A DNA stretch of 64,000 nucleotides from Mesonia aestuariivivens (GCF_019311235.1 NZ_JAHWDF010000010.1:62001-126000); one strand, 5' to 3'. Counted from the first letter of the stretch, positions 50,801-59,304 are shown. Numbers and translations: made by a program. The notes: generated by a model not told the origin, from the letters alone.

Positions 50801-53800
50801 TGACGATCAGCTTGTCGAACAAAAAAACATTCAACTCAACAAGTGTGAAAATTCAATAAGTTATGTGATTCCTAATAAAACTGAAAATGTTCATTTAGAA
50901 TATACGTTTAATCAGCTAGGATATTATTTCACAAAAAAAGAAAGTATTGGTATTCCACAACCAGAAGAGATTAATAAAAATCTTGAATTTGAAGTAATCT
51001 CTTTCAAAAACAAACTCGAACCTGGCAAACAAGAAACTTGGCAATTAAAAGTGATCGATCACGAGAAAAAACCAGCAAATGCCGAAGTTTTAGCCAGTAT
51101 GTACGATGCTTCTTTAGATGAATTTGTTTCTCATAATTGGCACGCCCAGCTTTATAAAAAACCTTATTCCTATAAAAATAATGGTTTGCCAAATTCATCT
51201 ATACAAATTAATAATTTTTACAGCATCAATTTTATTAATCAAAACTACAATCAATCCAATTATTACAGCTATCCCATAAGGTATTCAGTATTTAAAAATT
51301 TCGGGTATAGCTTTATCAACGCTATAAATACCAATAAATTATTCCTCAATTATTTAGTCATAGAGACTGAAAATAAAGAACACAAAAAAGGTTATATAAA
51401 CGGTACAGTTCTAGACGAACAAGGCATTCCAATTCCTGCGGCTAACGTAATTATTAAAGGAACTACAACTGGCACTACCACCAATTTTGATGGAAATTAT
51501 TCAATTAAAGCCAATGAAAATGATTTCTTAGTTATTAGTGCTTTAGGTTTTAGCAGTGTAGAAAAAAGAGCTGACCAAACGAAATTAATTATCTTAAAAG
51601 CAGATAGTGCAAACCTAGATGAAGTTGTTATTACTGGTTTTGACAATTCAGAAAAACGTTTATTTACCGGCGCAAATTCAACGATTAGTGAAGAAGATAA
51701 TTATTACAGAGGAAATGTTTATCAAAAACTATTCACAGAAAGTTCAGGAGTTGAAAGCACAAACGATTCTCATTATTTTTATTCTAAAAGGATAACTCTA
51801 AGAGGAGTTGGCTCTATTGATGGAAATGCAGAACCATTATATGTGATAGATGGAGTTCCTATTTCTGAGAATGAGTTCAAAGAATTAGCAACCCAAAATA
51901 TTACATCTATAAAAGTACTTAAAGACGCAAGCGCAACTGCTTTATACGGGTCTAGAGCTGCTAACGGAGTCATAATTATCACGACTAAAGCTGCGGAAGA
52001 AGAATTGCAACAGATAGAAACCCGAACTAATTTAAAGGAAACTGCCTTTTTCTTTCCGCAGTTAAAAACCAATAAAAAAGGAGAAGTAATTTTTGAGTTT
52101 GAAACTCCGGAGGCTTTAACCCGTTGGAATTTTCAAGCCTTTGCGCACGATAAAAACTTACACCAAGCAAAACTTGACTTAACCACCATCACGCAAAAAG
52201 ACCTCAACATTATTCCTAATTTCCCGCGTTTTTTTAGAAGTAAAGACACGGTAATTATTTCTGCAAAAGTCAATAATTTATCGAAAAAGGTGCTTACTGG
52301 TGTAATTCAATTAGAATTTACCGATGAAGTAACACAGCAAAAAATTAAATTGGTTGCTGACAAAAATTCAATTAAAAACTTCCGTATGATGCCTAAAGGA
52401 AATACGGAAGTAAGCTGGAAATTAGTCATCCCAGAAAATCTATTAGCAGTTCGTTACCGCATTGTTGCCAAAGCTGGAAACTTTTCTGACGGAGAAGAAA
52501 ATATCATTCCCGTATTATCTAACCGAATTTTCATCACAGAAACACTTCCTATTTGGGTGAATCCGAATGAAAAGAAAGGTGTAACTTTTAACAACTTAAA
52601 AAATAATAATTCAACTACACTTAAAAACCATCAATTGGTATTTGAATACACTTCGAACCCAGCTTGGACGAGCTTGCAAGCACTTCCGTATTTAATTGAA
52701 TATCCTTACGATTGTGCCGAGCAAACCTTTGCTAAGGTTTACGCCAATTATATAACTACAGTTATTTTAGAGAAAAATCCTGAGATTAAAAAAACACTTC
52801 AGCAATGGAAAGAAAATAAAACTGAGCTCTCTGCATTCAACAAAAATGAAGAGTTAAAGCAAATAGCCTTACAAGAAACCCCTTGGCTTAAGGATACAGA
52901 AAGTGAAGAAGAACAGCAAAAACGCTTGGCACAACTGCTCGATATTCAAGAGACAAAAATGAGAACTCAGCAAGCTTTTACTAAACTTTCAGCACTTCAA
53001 CTAAGTTCTGGAGCTTTTCCTTGGTTTAATGGTGGTCGAGCTAATCGCTCTATCTCCTTACATCTTTTAAAAGGAATGGGAAGATTACTCAGCATTTCAC
53101 CTGAATTAGAAAAAAATGAAACTTTCGATGATATCACCACCAATCTTATTATCTATTTAGATAATGAATTTTTAAAGAATGATCGATTCAAGGAAACTGA
53201 TAGCTTTAATACCTCTGAAATAAATTACATCTATGCTAGAAGCTTTTTCTATGGATTTAAAGATGAAAATTTCGAGACTTACAAAGAAAAATTATTTTCA
53301 GAAATAGAAAAAAATTGGATAACACTACCTATACAAACTAAAATGACGCTAGCCGTAATTGCACAGCGTTACGAGAAGAAAAAATTAGCCCGCACTATGT
53401 TAGAATCACTTAAAGAAAATGCAGTTATCGATTCTGAATACGGGATGTATTGGAAAGAAGTTGTAAGCAGCAGGTATTGGTACAACGCTCCAATCGCTAC
53501 TCAAACTTTAGCTATTGAAGCATTTGCAGAAATAGATAAAGACCAAGAAACGATTAATCAATTAAAAACTTGGCTGCTTCGAAATAAAAAAACCGAAGCT
53601 TGGAAATCTACCAAAGCGACTACCGAAGCGATTTATGCATTAATGATTCAGGGAGACCAAGAATTTATAAATGCTAAAATGCCTAAAATGCCTAAAATTA
53701 AAATTGGTAATGAAAAACTAAACTTAGAAACTGAAGGTAAAGCGGGTTATGTAAAGAAATCTTTTCCTGCGGAAAAAATTACAGCAGAAATAGCTAATAT

Positions 53801-54317
53801 AGAAATTAAAAACAATTCTGCATCACCACAATATGGCGCTTATTATTGGCAGTATTTTGAAGAATCAGATCAAGTGCAAGGCAATAACCAACAAGAACTT
53901 TCTATTCAAAAAGAAATCTTTAAAAAAGAAGAAAGTAATAAAGGTTCAACTTTAATTCCTTTAAATAAAAGCAACTTAAAAATTGGCGATTTAGTTACCG
54001 TAAGATTAATTATTAAAGCAGAAGAAAAATTCAGCTTTATGCATTTAAAAGATATGCGTGCTGCAGGTTTAGAACCTATCGATGTGATTTCTGCCTACAA
54101 ATGGCAAGATGGTTTAGGTTATTACCAAAGTACCAAAGATGTAGCCACTCACTTTTTCTTTGATGAAATTAGTAAAGGAACTTATGTTTTTGAATATGAT
54201 TTGAGAGTAAATAACCCAGGGAATTTCTCTAACGGAATCACGCAGTTGCAAAGTATGTACGCACCAGAATTTAAAGTTCAATCTAAAGGAAGTAGAATAG
54301 AATTAATTAAGCAGTAA
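47808..54317 (+). CDS. Alpha-2-macroglobulin with inserted CarboxypepD-reg-like and TonB plug domains
   Basis: This 2169-residue exported protein starts at the ATG at 47808 with a signal peptide (MKKIYLVSIICFLFTQTHFA). Macroglobulin domains include an MG2-type segment near residues 575-670 (LLTDRAIYRPGQTIYFKGIL). At about 1195-1290 there is a carboxypeptidase-regulatory-like domain (GTVLDEQGIPIPAANVIIKG), and to about 1400 a TonB plug (TLRGVGSIDGNAEPLYVIDG, LKDASATALYGSRAANGVII). The A2M domain resumes at 1405 (ALTRWNFQAFAHDK). The thioester motif CAEQ is at Cys1636 in YPYDCAEQTFAKV, followed by a helical thioester domain. Bacterial A2Ms trap proteases; the plug's role is unknown. A terminator follows. 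Confidence 0.92.
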   Translation: MKKIYLVSIICFLFTQTHFAQQRFDKWWEEVENLELEGKSDNAFEKALKIKRKADRKENPQQFLKAFLYVSKYKLILKKNSQEEVYKDFLDEIESQNTPNQQVLYSFLAESLNDYYKENRYRINKRTKIDTVSNDFLSWSKDDFENKVMGYYQKSLQHEKKLIKTPLKDFTEILKYGENYNNYRSTLYDLLANRYFSFLKYEHYNSQQEEVYFIKDSSFFSSPEDFISIDFSTYEDRTHKIETLQIYQDLTRLHLQQKDSLSLVMTTLERFEYLKNKGSYSNSGELFKESLQNLLKRKTSKIGKAWIAYKLAQFYYQNANKYKTPDYLEKSISLIKNIKSTVPNSTPGIGALQLEKAIISSQLNIKTKQKPLPNRKFRALVNFKNTDSLYLNIYKISSQTIKRKINDTDSIVRDLYKNAKPFQQQQFKLPKIENHFSYSTELLLDELPVGNYLLLFNKSKKIDFKEDNYQYQNIQVTNLSYTNFDFNEDQQLYITDRTTGKPIKDVKVILDDKPSKIYFSDENGLLKIHYSTNNYYQRKKITLNYKGDTLKSNLNFRRTYSSSGDLNEKEPEIRSFLLTDRAIYRPGQTIYFKGILSYQSKSERKVVPSERVYVELYDANYDLVDSLSLTTNEFGSVQGEFKIPKSVLTGNFKLKLEENFQEDSYYTDFYFNNTYKNIQVEEYKRPKFEVEFKDIDSTYVVNDSIQLKGISKAFFGGNITNARVSYTIDRQQDYNYWYSYQYNRSAERIATGKTTTDEKGNFETDFKAIPNKAIDSTTTPIFTYKIEATVTDINGETQTAEQSIRIGYHATEIHIQSPHQPIIGEKRELKILAKDLNNLASKAEGELKIYKYIKPDRILVNRSWMAPEIQQIPKEEFIKHFPYTVYDSLDLKENWPKKLITTIPLEIDSVATIQLDNYSEDLKTGEYYLKFKGIGKLGFKVEASKALKINNPNDKLDQKEKEFISYTYDLKETNENHTVTLHFTSSLDSLPLLLNIAFDDQLVEQKNIQLNKCENSISYVIPNKTENVHLEYTFNQLGYYFTKKESIGIPQPEEINKNLEFEVISFKNKLEPGKQETWQLKVIDHEKKPANAEVLASMYDASLDEFVSHNWHAQLYKKPYSYKNNGLPNSSIQINNFYSINFINQNYNQSNYYSYPIRYSVFKNFGYSFINAINTNKLFLNYLVIETENKEHKKGYINGTVLDEQGIPIPAANVIIKGTTTGTTTNFDGNYSIKANENDFLVISALGFSSVEKRADQTKLIILKADSANLDEVVITGFDNSEKRLFTGANSTISEEDNYYRGNVYQKLFTESSGVESTNDSHYFYSKRITLRGVGSIDGNAEPLYVIDGVPISENEFKELATQNITSIKVLKDASATALYGSRAANGVIIITTKAAEEELQQIETRTNLKETAFFFPQLKTNKKGEVIFEFETPEALTRWNFQAFAHDKNLHQAKLDLTTITQKDLNIIPNFPRFFRSKDTVIISAKVNNLSKKVLTGVIQLEFTDEVTQQKIKLVADKNSIKNFRMMPKGNTEVSWKLVIPENLLAVRYRIVAKAGNFSDGEENIIPVLSNRIFITETLPIWVNPNEKKGVTFNNLKNNNSTTLKNHQLVFEYTSNPAWTSLQALPYLIEYPYDCAEQTFAKVYANYITTVILEKNPEIKKTLQQWKENKTELSAFNKNEELKQIALQETPWLKDTESEEEQQKRLAQLLDIQETKMRTQQAFTKLSALQLSSGAFPWFNGGRANRSISLHLLKGMGRLLSISPELEKNETFDDITTNLIIYLDNEFLKNDRFKETDSFNTSEINYIYARSFFYGFKDENFETYKEKLFSEIEKNWITLPIQTKMTLAVIAQRYEKKKLARTMLESLKENAVIDSEYGMYWKEVVSSRYWYNAPIATQTLAIEAFAEIDKDQETINQLKTWLLRNKKTEAWKSTKATTEAIYALMIQGDQEFINAKMPKMPKIKIGNEKLNLETEGKAGYVKKSFPAEKITAEIANIEIKNNSASPQYGAYYWQYFEESDQVQGNNQQELSIQKEIFKKEESNKGSTLIPLNKSNLKIGDLVTVRLIIKAEEKFSFMHLKDMRAAGLEPIDVISAYKWQDGLGYYQSTKDVATHFFFDEISKGTYVFEYDLRVNNPGNFSNGITQLQSMYAPEFKVQSKGSRIELIKQ

Positions 54318-54335
54318 AAATCTTTTAATCAACTA

Positions 54336-54374
54336 AAAAGTTCCTCTAAAATCAAATTCAGAGGAACTTTTTTA
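54336..54374. terminator. Bidirectional terminator after the A2M gene
   Basis: AAAAAGTTCCTCT and AGAGGAACTTTTT form a 13-bp stem around an 11-base loop with A and T tracts. It lies between the convergent A2M and DUF4136 genes. Confidence 0.88.
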
Positions 54375-54398
54375 ATTTAATGAGATTCTAAAACAAGT

Positions 54399-54932
54399 TT
54401 ATTCTTCTTCAGGAGGGTAGCTTTCTAAAGCTTTCTCTACAATTTCACTAAAAAAGTACATGCGCTCTTCTGGGCTTGCTTCCTGTTGGTATTTATGTTC
54501 TACGATTGCTTGCCAGTATAATTCATCATCTTTTGCATTTACAAATTCTAAGGTGACACTCATATACATTTTAGAGCCACCAATAGGTATTCCTCCAGAA
54601 ACGCCACCACCTACAGCTCCGCCACCTCCACCAATACCAAGACCTATACTGCTGTTACTTTGATTTTCAAAAAACTCTGTGTAAAAATTTATTTTAAAAT
54701 CTGGGGTTGCAGAAGATATAAACCCTCGCTTACTTAAACTGGTATTTAAAGCGTCTTTCAATCGTTTCTCATCGAGTTCATTTAAACCACTTTTCATCTC
54801 TTTATAAAAATTATAGGATTGAAATTGATCAAAATTTGCTTTTGAATCGTAATCAAAATATGCTTTAGGTCCACCACAAGAAGTAATAAGTAAAATAAGA
54901 AGTGGAGCTATAAAAGGTATTTTTAGTTTCAT
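54399..54932 (-). CDS. DUF4136 family lipoprotein
   Basis: This 177-residue lipoprotein has the lipobox LLITSC with Cys19 as the lipidation site. The DUF4136 pattern is visible (YFDYDSKANFDQFQSYNFYK, LNTSLSKRGFISSATPDFKI). A glycine-rich run near residues 95-115 (IGLGIGGGGGAVGGGVSGGI) interrupts two beta-rich halves, as in several members. It ends EEE. Function is unknown; it is convergent with the A2M gene. Confidence 0.85.
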   Translation of the reverse strand: MKLKIPFIAPLLILLITSCGGPKAYFDYDSKANFDQFQSYNFYKEMKSGLNELDEKRLKDALNTSLSKRGFISSATPDFKINFYTEFFENQSNSSIGLGIGGGGGAVGGGVSGGIPIGGSKMYMSVTLEFVNAKDDELYWQAIVEHKYQQEASPEERMYFFSEIVEKALESYPPEEE

Positions 54933-55003
54933 TAGGTCTGAATTTATTCTATTAAATTAGGAAAAAACAATGATATGCCACTAATATATAACCTGTTATT
55001 AAC

Positions 55004-55037
55004 AAAAAAACGGAAACTAATAGTTTCCGTTTTTTTA
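55004..55037. terminator. Intrinsic terminator after obg
   Basis: AAAAAAACGGAAACT and AGTTTCCGTTTTTTT form a near-perfect stem with a 3-base loop. It lies about 20 bases beyond the obg stop on the minus strand. Confidence 0.9.
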
Positions 55038-55057
55038 ATTCGTAATCTTATAATTAA

Positions 55058-56071
55058 TTATGCTTCGGGATCTTTATTTAAAATTTTCCAAAGTTCATCT
55101 TTTAGTTTTTGCAATCCAGTTTGTGCTACCGATGAAATAAACACATAAGGAATTCCATTAAAATCTTCCTTCAACTGTTCATCTAATTCGGCTTTTAACT
55201 CTTCATCTAACATATCTGTTTTAGAGACGGCAATTAATCTATCTTTATCTAATAATTCTGGATTGTAACGACGCAATTCATCTAACAAAATATCGTATTG
55301 CTCTTTAATATCGTCTGCATCACAAGGAATTAAAAAGAGCAGCGTTGAATTTCGCTCAATATGTCTTAGAAAGCGATAACCTAAACCTTTTCCTTCTGCT
55401 GCACCTTCTATAATACCTGGAATATCTGCAACTACAAAACTTTGAAAATCGCGGTATTTTACAATTCCTAAATTTGGTTTTAGCGTGGTAAACTCGTAAT
55501 TAGCAATTTTAGGTTTTGCAGAAGTAATCACAGAGAGTAACGTAGACTTTCCTGCATTTGGAAAACCTACTAAACCTACATCTGCCAATACTTTAAGCTC
55601 TAAAGTAATATTTCTTTCTTGTCCGTCTATACCAGGCTGCGAATAACGCGGAGTCTGGTTGGTAGATGATTTAAAATGCCAGTTTCCACGACCTCCCATT
55701 CCGCCTTCAGCGATAATGATTTCTTCGTTGTGGCTGGTTACCTCATTGATTATCTCTTCGGTATCTGTATCTCTAATTACCGTCCCTAAAGGCACATCTA
55801 TATAAATATCTTCTCCATCAGATCCTGTACTTCGCTGCTTACTTCCATTTCCGCCATGACCGGCTTTAAGGTGGCGTTTAAAACTAAACTCGATAAGCGT
55901 CCAAAGATTTTCATTACCTTTTAAAATAACATGACCTCCACGACCACCATCACCACCGTCGGGACCGCCTTTCTCTAAATATTTTTCACGATGTAAATGC
56001 GAAGAACCACTTCCTCCTTTACCAGAAGAAACATGTAGTTTCACATAATCTATAAAATTTCCGTCTTTCAT
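55058..56071 (-). CDS. obg: Obg family GTPase
   Basis: This 337-residue ribosome-associated GTPase is involved in 50S maturation and stress control. The glycine-rich Obg fold is evident at residues 10-150 ([40 protein letters not shown]). The G domain has G1 [10 protein letters not shown]3 [20 protein letters not shown] and G4 SKTDML. There is no long C-terminal OCT domain. It is the third gene of hpt-adk-obg on the minus strand, 68 bases after adk. Confidence 0.95.
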   Translation of the reverse strand: MKDGNFIDYVKLHVSSGKGGSGSSHLHREKYLEKGGPDGGDGGRGGHVILKGNENLWTLIEFSFKRHLKAGHGGNGSKQRSTGSDGEDIYIDVPLGTVIRDTDTEEIINEVTSHNEEIIIAEGGMGGRGNWHFKSSTNQTPRYSQPGIDGQERNITLELKVLADVGLVGFPNAGKSTLLSVITSAKPKIANYEFTTLKPNLGIVKYRDFQSFVVADIPGIIEGAAEGKGLGYRFLRHIERNSTLLFLIPCDADDIKEQYDILLDELRRYNPELLDKDRLIAVSKTDMLDEELKAELDEQLKEDFNGIPYVFISSVAQTGLQKLKDELWKILNKDPEA

Positions 56072-56139
56072 ACTTCCTGCTCCACTATTGTGGAAATATT
56101 TACCTTTTTTATCTTTCTAAGTACAAGCTAAGAAAAAAT

Positions 56140-56712
56140 TTATAATTGGTCAATTACATTACTCAAACGTCTTGTAATTTCGTCGATACCACCTTCACCA
56201 TCTACGCCAAAGTATTTATCTTGTTTTTTGTAGTAATTCTTTAAAATTGCGGTCTCATCGTAATAAATCTTAATTCGGTTTTTAATTACGTTCTCATCTG
56301 CATCATCTGCACGGCCAGAAGTTTTTCCGCGTTCTAATAAACGCTTCACCAAAACTTCATCTTCAACTTCTAGAGCAATCATAGCATTTACACTATCTTT
56401 TTTGCTTTCTAACAATTTATCTAAAGCTTTTGCTTGAGCTTCTGTACGAGGAAAACCGTCAAAAATAATACCTTTAGCTTCTGCGTGTTTATCAACTTCA
56501 GCATTCAACATATTAATAGTCACCTCATCTGGTACTAATCTACCTTTATCAATAAATGATTTGGCTGTAACTCCTAAATCTGTTTTATTTTTAATATTGT
56601 ACCGAAAAACATCTCCGGTAGATATATGTACCAATTCGTATTTCTTTTTTAAAATATCTGCCTGTGTTCCTTTTCCGGCTCCCGGAGGGCCAAACAATAC
56701 TATGTTTGTCAT
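56140..56712 (-). CDS. adk: Adenylate kinase
   Basis: This 190-residue enzyme balances AMP, ADP and ATP. The P loop is GPPGAGKGT at residues 8-16 and the AMP-binding region includes HISTGDVFRYNIKNKTDLG. DGFPRTEAQAKALDKLL is typical. The LID is short, with no zinc-finger cysteines. It starts 6 bases after hpt ends and is clearly in one operon with it. Confidence 0.95.
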   Translation of the reverse strand: MTNIVLFGPPGAGKGTQADILKKKYELVHISTGDVFRYNIKNKTDLGVTAKSFIDKGRLVPDEVTINMLNAEVDKHAEAKGIIFDGFPRTEAQAKALDKLLESKKDSVNAMIALEVEDEVLVKRLLERGKTSGRADDADENVIKNRIKIYYDETAILKNYYKKQDKYFGVDGEGGIDEITRRLSNVIDQL

Positions 56713-56718
56713 TTAGAT

Positions 56719-57243
56719 TTATTTAAGTTGATATATTTCTGGTAAATTTCTTCCTAATCCGTCGTAGTCTAAACCATAACCCACAATAAACTTATTCGGT
56801 ATTTCTAACCCAATATAATCTATTTTATGAGATTTCTTATAGGCTACTGGCTTATAACAAAGAGTAGCGATCTTATAACTAGCGACTGCTTCTTTTTCTA
56901 AAATTTTAATAATTTCTGAAATCGTATTTCCGGTATCTACAATATCTTCTACCACAATAACGTCTTTACCTTTTAAGTTGTCGACGCCAATTAAACTTTG
57001 AATCGTTCCTGTAGAAGAAGTGCCTTCGTAAGATTTAAGTTTGGTAAATTCTACTTCACAATCTCCTGGGTAAAATTGAGTTAATGCTGCTGTAAATTGA
57101 TAAGCACCATTTAAAACCCCCAAAAAAACAGGTATTTTCTCCTTATAATCTACGCTAATTTTTTGCGCTAATTTTTTTATACTTTCTTCAATTTCTGCTG
57201 AAGAAATAAAAGGAATAAAAGTTAAATCGTGTAACTGAAGCAT
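56719..57243 (-). CDS. hpt: Hypoxanthine phosphoribosyltransferase
   Basis: This 174-residue purine salvage enzyme converts hypoxanthine or guanine plus PRPP to IMP or GMP. The PRPP-binding loop is VIVVEDIVDTGNT, and the base-binding end reads PNKFIVGYGLDYDGLGRNLP. I start at the ATG at 57243 (MLQLHDLTF). The frame stays open upstream to 57420, but that would pass through the promoter and a repeat. It is divergent from purK, so purine salvage and synthesis genes share a control region. Confidence 0.94.
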   Translation of the reverse strand: MLQLHDLTFIPFISSAEIEESIKKLAQKISVDYKEKIPVFLGVLNGAYQFTAALTQFYPGDCEVEFTKLKSYEGTSSTGTIQSLIGVDNLKGKDVIVVEDIVDTGNTISEIIKILEKEAVASYKIATLCYKPVAYKKSHKIDYIGLEIPNKFIVGYGLDYDGLGRNLPEIYQLK

Positions 57244-57272
57244 ATAGGATTGAGTTTTCACTCGGTTTTTTG

Positions 57273-57280
57273 CAAAGATA
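57273..57280 (-). promoter_or_regulatory. Candidate -7 element for hpt-adk-obg
   Basis: The minus strand reads TATCTTTG, an exact TAnnTTTG match, 29 bases before the hpt ATG. No exact TTG is at -33. Confidence 0.5.
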
Positions 57281-57330
57281 AGGATTACAGAGAGAAAGCC
57301 TATTTTTTCGTTAATTCTCTTAAAAAGAAT

Positions 57331-57338
57331 TATTTTTG
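57331..57338 (+). promoter_or_regulatory. Candidate -7 element for purK
   Basis: TATTTTTG matches TAnnTTTG on the plus strand. It would give a leader of about 135 bases that contains the whole repeat element at 57350-57470. Confidence 0.4.
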
Positions 57339-57349
57339 CATCAACAAAT

Positions 57350-57470
57350 GGCGTTAGGGATAGTAGCGGCATCCTTTTTTGTTTGTAGTTTAGGTTAAAT
57401 TGACTCGTATAGCCCAACAAAAAAGATATAGCGAATAGCCCGACCCGAGTCTTTAAACGAGGGAAACGCG
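57350..57470 (+). repeat. Long structured intergenic repeat in the purK leader
   Basis: The element begins GGCGTTAGGGATAGTAGCGG and ends GAGGGAAACGCG. Inside it, CTTTTTTGTT (57374-57383) and AACAAAAAAG (57416-57425) are a perfect 10-base inverted repeat. The right half, read on the minus strand, is GGGTCGGGCTATTCGCTATA plus a T run, which resembles the shorter element at 6359-6393. From memory, sequences of this form recur between genes in many Flavobacteriia. Confidence 0.6.
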
Positions 57471-57477
57471 CAAATAA

Positions 57478-58653
57478 ATGAAACTAAATTCTATGCATAA
57501 CTATTTTTCTTCAGATTTTAAGCTTGGTATTCTTGGTGGTGGCCAATTAGGTAAAATGATGTTGTACGAGACGAGAAAGTATGATATTCAAACTTATGTA
57601 TTAGAAGCTAATCCCGAGGCGCCTTGTAAAATTGCTTGTGATGTTTTTGAACAAGGTGATTTAATGGACTATGATACAGTTTTAAATTTTGGGCGAAAAG
57701 TAGATGTGCTTACCTTCGAAATAGAACTGGTGAACGTTGATGCGTTAGCGCAATTAGAGCGTGAAGGGAAAAAAGTTTATCCATCCTCTAGTACCTTGAA
57801 AAAAATTCAAGATAAAGGTGTTCAAAAACAATTTTACGCTGACCAAAAAATTCCAACCGCAGCTTTTGAAGTCTACGCGAATAAGTATGAATTAACCGAA
57901 GCTCTTGTCCGCAAAGAATGGGAGTACCCATTTGTATGGAAGAGTTGCACCGGTGGTTATGATGGTAAAGGTGTTTCTGTAATTCGCGAAAAAGAAGATT
58001 TAATTCCGTTACCAGAAGGAGCTTGTATTGCCGAAAAAATGATTCCGTTTAAAAATGAATTAGCGGTTATCGTTGCAAGAAATGTTTCAGGTGAAGTAAA
58101 AACCTATCCAGTAGTGGAGATGGAATTTCATCCGGAAGCCAACCAAGTAGAATATGTAATCTGTCCCGCAAGAATCGATGCTGATGTTGCAGAAAAAGCA
58201 AGAGCTATTGCTAAAAAAGTGTCAGAAAGTTTTGAACACGTAGGTTTATTAGCCGTAGAAATGTTTCAGACTGAAGATGATGAAATTTTAGTGAACGAAG
58301 TCGCACCGAGACCTCATAACAGTGGTCACTATAGTATTGAAGCGAGTTTCACTAATCAGTTTGAGCAACATATTAGAGCAATTCTTAATTTACCTTTAGG
58401 TGATACTGATAGTAAAGTTGGCGGAGTTATGGTAAATTTAGTTGGTGAAGAAAACCATGAAGGAAATGTACTTTATGAAAATATAGAAAAAATCATGCAG
58501 ATGCCGGGAGTTACGCCACATATTTACGGAAAAAAACAAACCCGCCCTTTTCGAAAAATGGGACACGTAACCATCGTCAATAAAGATTTAAGTGAAGCTA
58601 GACGAATCGCTGAAGAAGTAAAGAAAGAAATTAAAGTGATTAGTAGCAGTTAG
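57478..58653 (+). CDS. purK: 5-(carboxyamino)imidazole ribonucleotide synthase
   Basis: This 391-residue ATP-grasp enzyme carboxylates AIR to N5-CAIR in purine synthesis. It contains FKLGILGGGQLGKMMLYETR at the N terminus, WKSCTGGYDGKGV in the ATP-grasp fold, and NEVAPRPHNSGHYSIEASFT near the active site. The start could instead be the ATG five codons later (MHNYFSSDF). It is followed after 96 bases by purE, its pathway partner. Confidence 0.95.
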   Translation: MKLNSMHNYFSSDFKLGILGGGQLGKMMLYETRKYDIQTYVLEANPEAPCKIACDVFEQGDLMDYDTVLNFGRKVDVLTFEIELVNVDALAQLEREGKKVYPSSSTLKKIQDKGVQKQFYADQKIPTAAFEVYANKYELTEALVRKEWEYPFVWKSCTGGYDGKGVSVIREKEDLIPLPEGACIAEKMIPFKNELAVIVARNVSGEVKTYPVVEMEFHPEANQVEYVICPARIDADVAEKARAIAKKVSESFEHVGLLAVEMFQTEDDEILVNEVAPRPHNSGHYSIEASFTNQFEQHIRAILNLPLGDTDSKVGGVMVNLVGEENHEGNVLYENIEKIMQMPGVTPHIYGKKQTRPFRKMGHVTIVNKDLSEARRIAEEVKKEIKVISSS

Positions 58654-58749
58654 GAGAAAAATAAATTAAAAGTAGATTTTAAAAATTAAAACTATCACTT
58701 CTTATTAACCAGCTAAGGGCTTAAAGCCAATAGCTAAAAGCAAGTAAAA

Positions 58750-59238
58750 ATGAGTAAAGTAGGAATTATTATGGGAAGCACAAGCGACCTGCCAGTAATG
58801 CAAGAAGCCATCGATATTTTAAAAGGTTTTGATATTGAAGTTGAAGTCGATATTGTTTCAGCACACAGAACTCCAGAGAAATTATTCGACTACGGAAAAA
58901 ATGCGCACGAACGTGGTTTCAGTGTAATTATCGCTGGGGCAGGCGGAGCGGCTCACCTTCCGGGAATGATCGCTTCACTTTCACCACTTCCAGTGATTGG
59001 CGTGCCTGTAAAATCAAGAAACTCAATCGATGGTTGGGATTCTGTACTTTCTATTTTACAAATGCCTGGGGGCGTTCCTGTAGCAACCGTAGCTCTAGAC
59101 GGAGCTAAAAATGCCGGAATTCTTGCGGCTCAAATTATTGGTGCTTCCGATAAATGTGTGCTTGATAAAATCTTGGTTTATAAAGAAGGATTAAAACAAA
59201 AAGTAATAAAAGGGGCGGAAGAAGTAAAAAACAGGTAA
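58750..59238 (+). CDS. purE: N5-carboxyaminoimidazole ribonucleotide mutase
   Basis: This 162-residue enzyme converts N5-CAIR to CAIR, directly after PurK. Signature segments are IIMGSTSDLPVMQEAIDILK, VSAHRTPEKLFDYGKNAHER and GAGGAAHLPGMIASLSPLPV. The 96-base gap from purK holds short AGCTAA-type strings but no gene. Confidence 0.96.
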   Translation: MSKVGIIMGSTSDLPVMQEAIDILKGFDIEVEVDIVSAHRTPEKLFDYGKNAHERGFSVIIAGAGGAAHLPGMIASLSPLPVIGVPVKSRNSIDGWDSVLSILQMPGGVPVATVALDGAKNAGILAAQIIGASDKCVLDKILVYKEGLKQKVIKGAEEVKNR

Positions 59239-59259
59239 TCTGCATCCAAATATTAAAAA

Positions 59260-59296
59260 CAGCCCTCACAAGTTTTCAAGACTTGTGAGGGTTTTC
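59260..59296. terminator. Intrinsic terminator after purE
   Basis: AGCCCTCACAAGT and ACTTGTGAGGGTT form a stem around TTTTCAAG, followed by TTTTC. It lies between the convergent purE and the small membrane protein gene. Confidence 0.85.
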
Positions 59297-59304
59297 ATTT
59301 TAAA

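Noticed and set aside
51779-52072. Reverse-strand open frame inside the A2M plug module
   Set aside because: It is the shadow of the well-supported plug coding sequence and has no independent features.
53680-53700. Short tandem repeat (KMPKMPK) in the A2M gene
   Set aside because: It is two copies of a 9-base unit within normal coding sequence; no sign of phase variation or function.
57244-57420. N-terminal extension of hpt by 59 codons
   Set aside because: It passes through the likely hpt promoter and part of the intergenic repeat, and the family starts at MLQLHDL.
58654-58749. AGCTAA-type strings between purK and purE
   Set aside because: They are short and degenerate, with no clear symmetry; I could not support a defined element.
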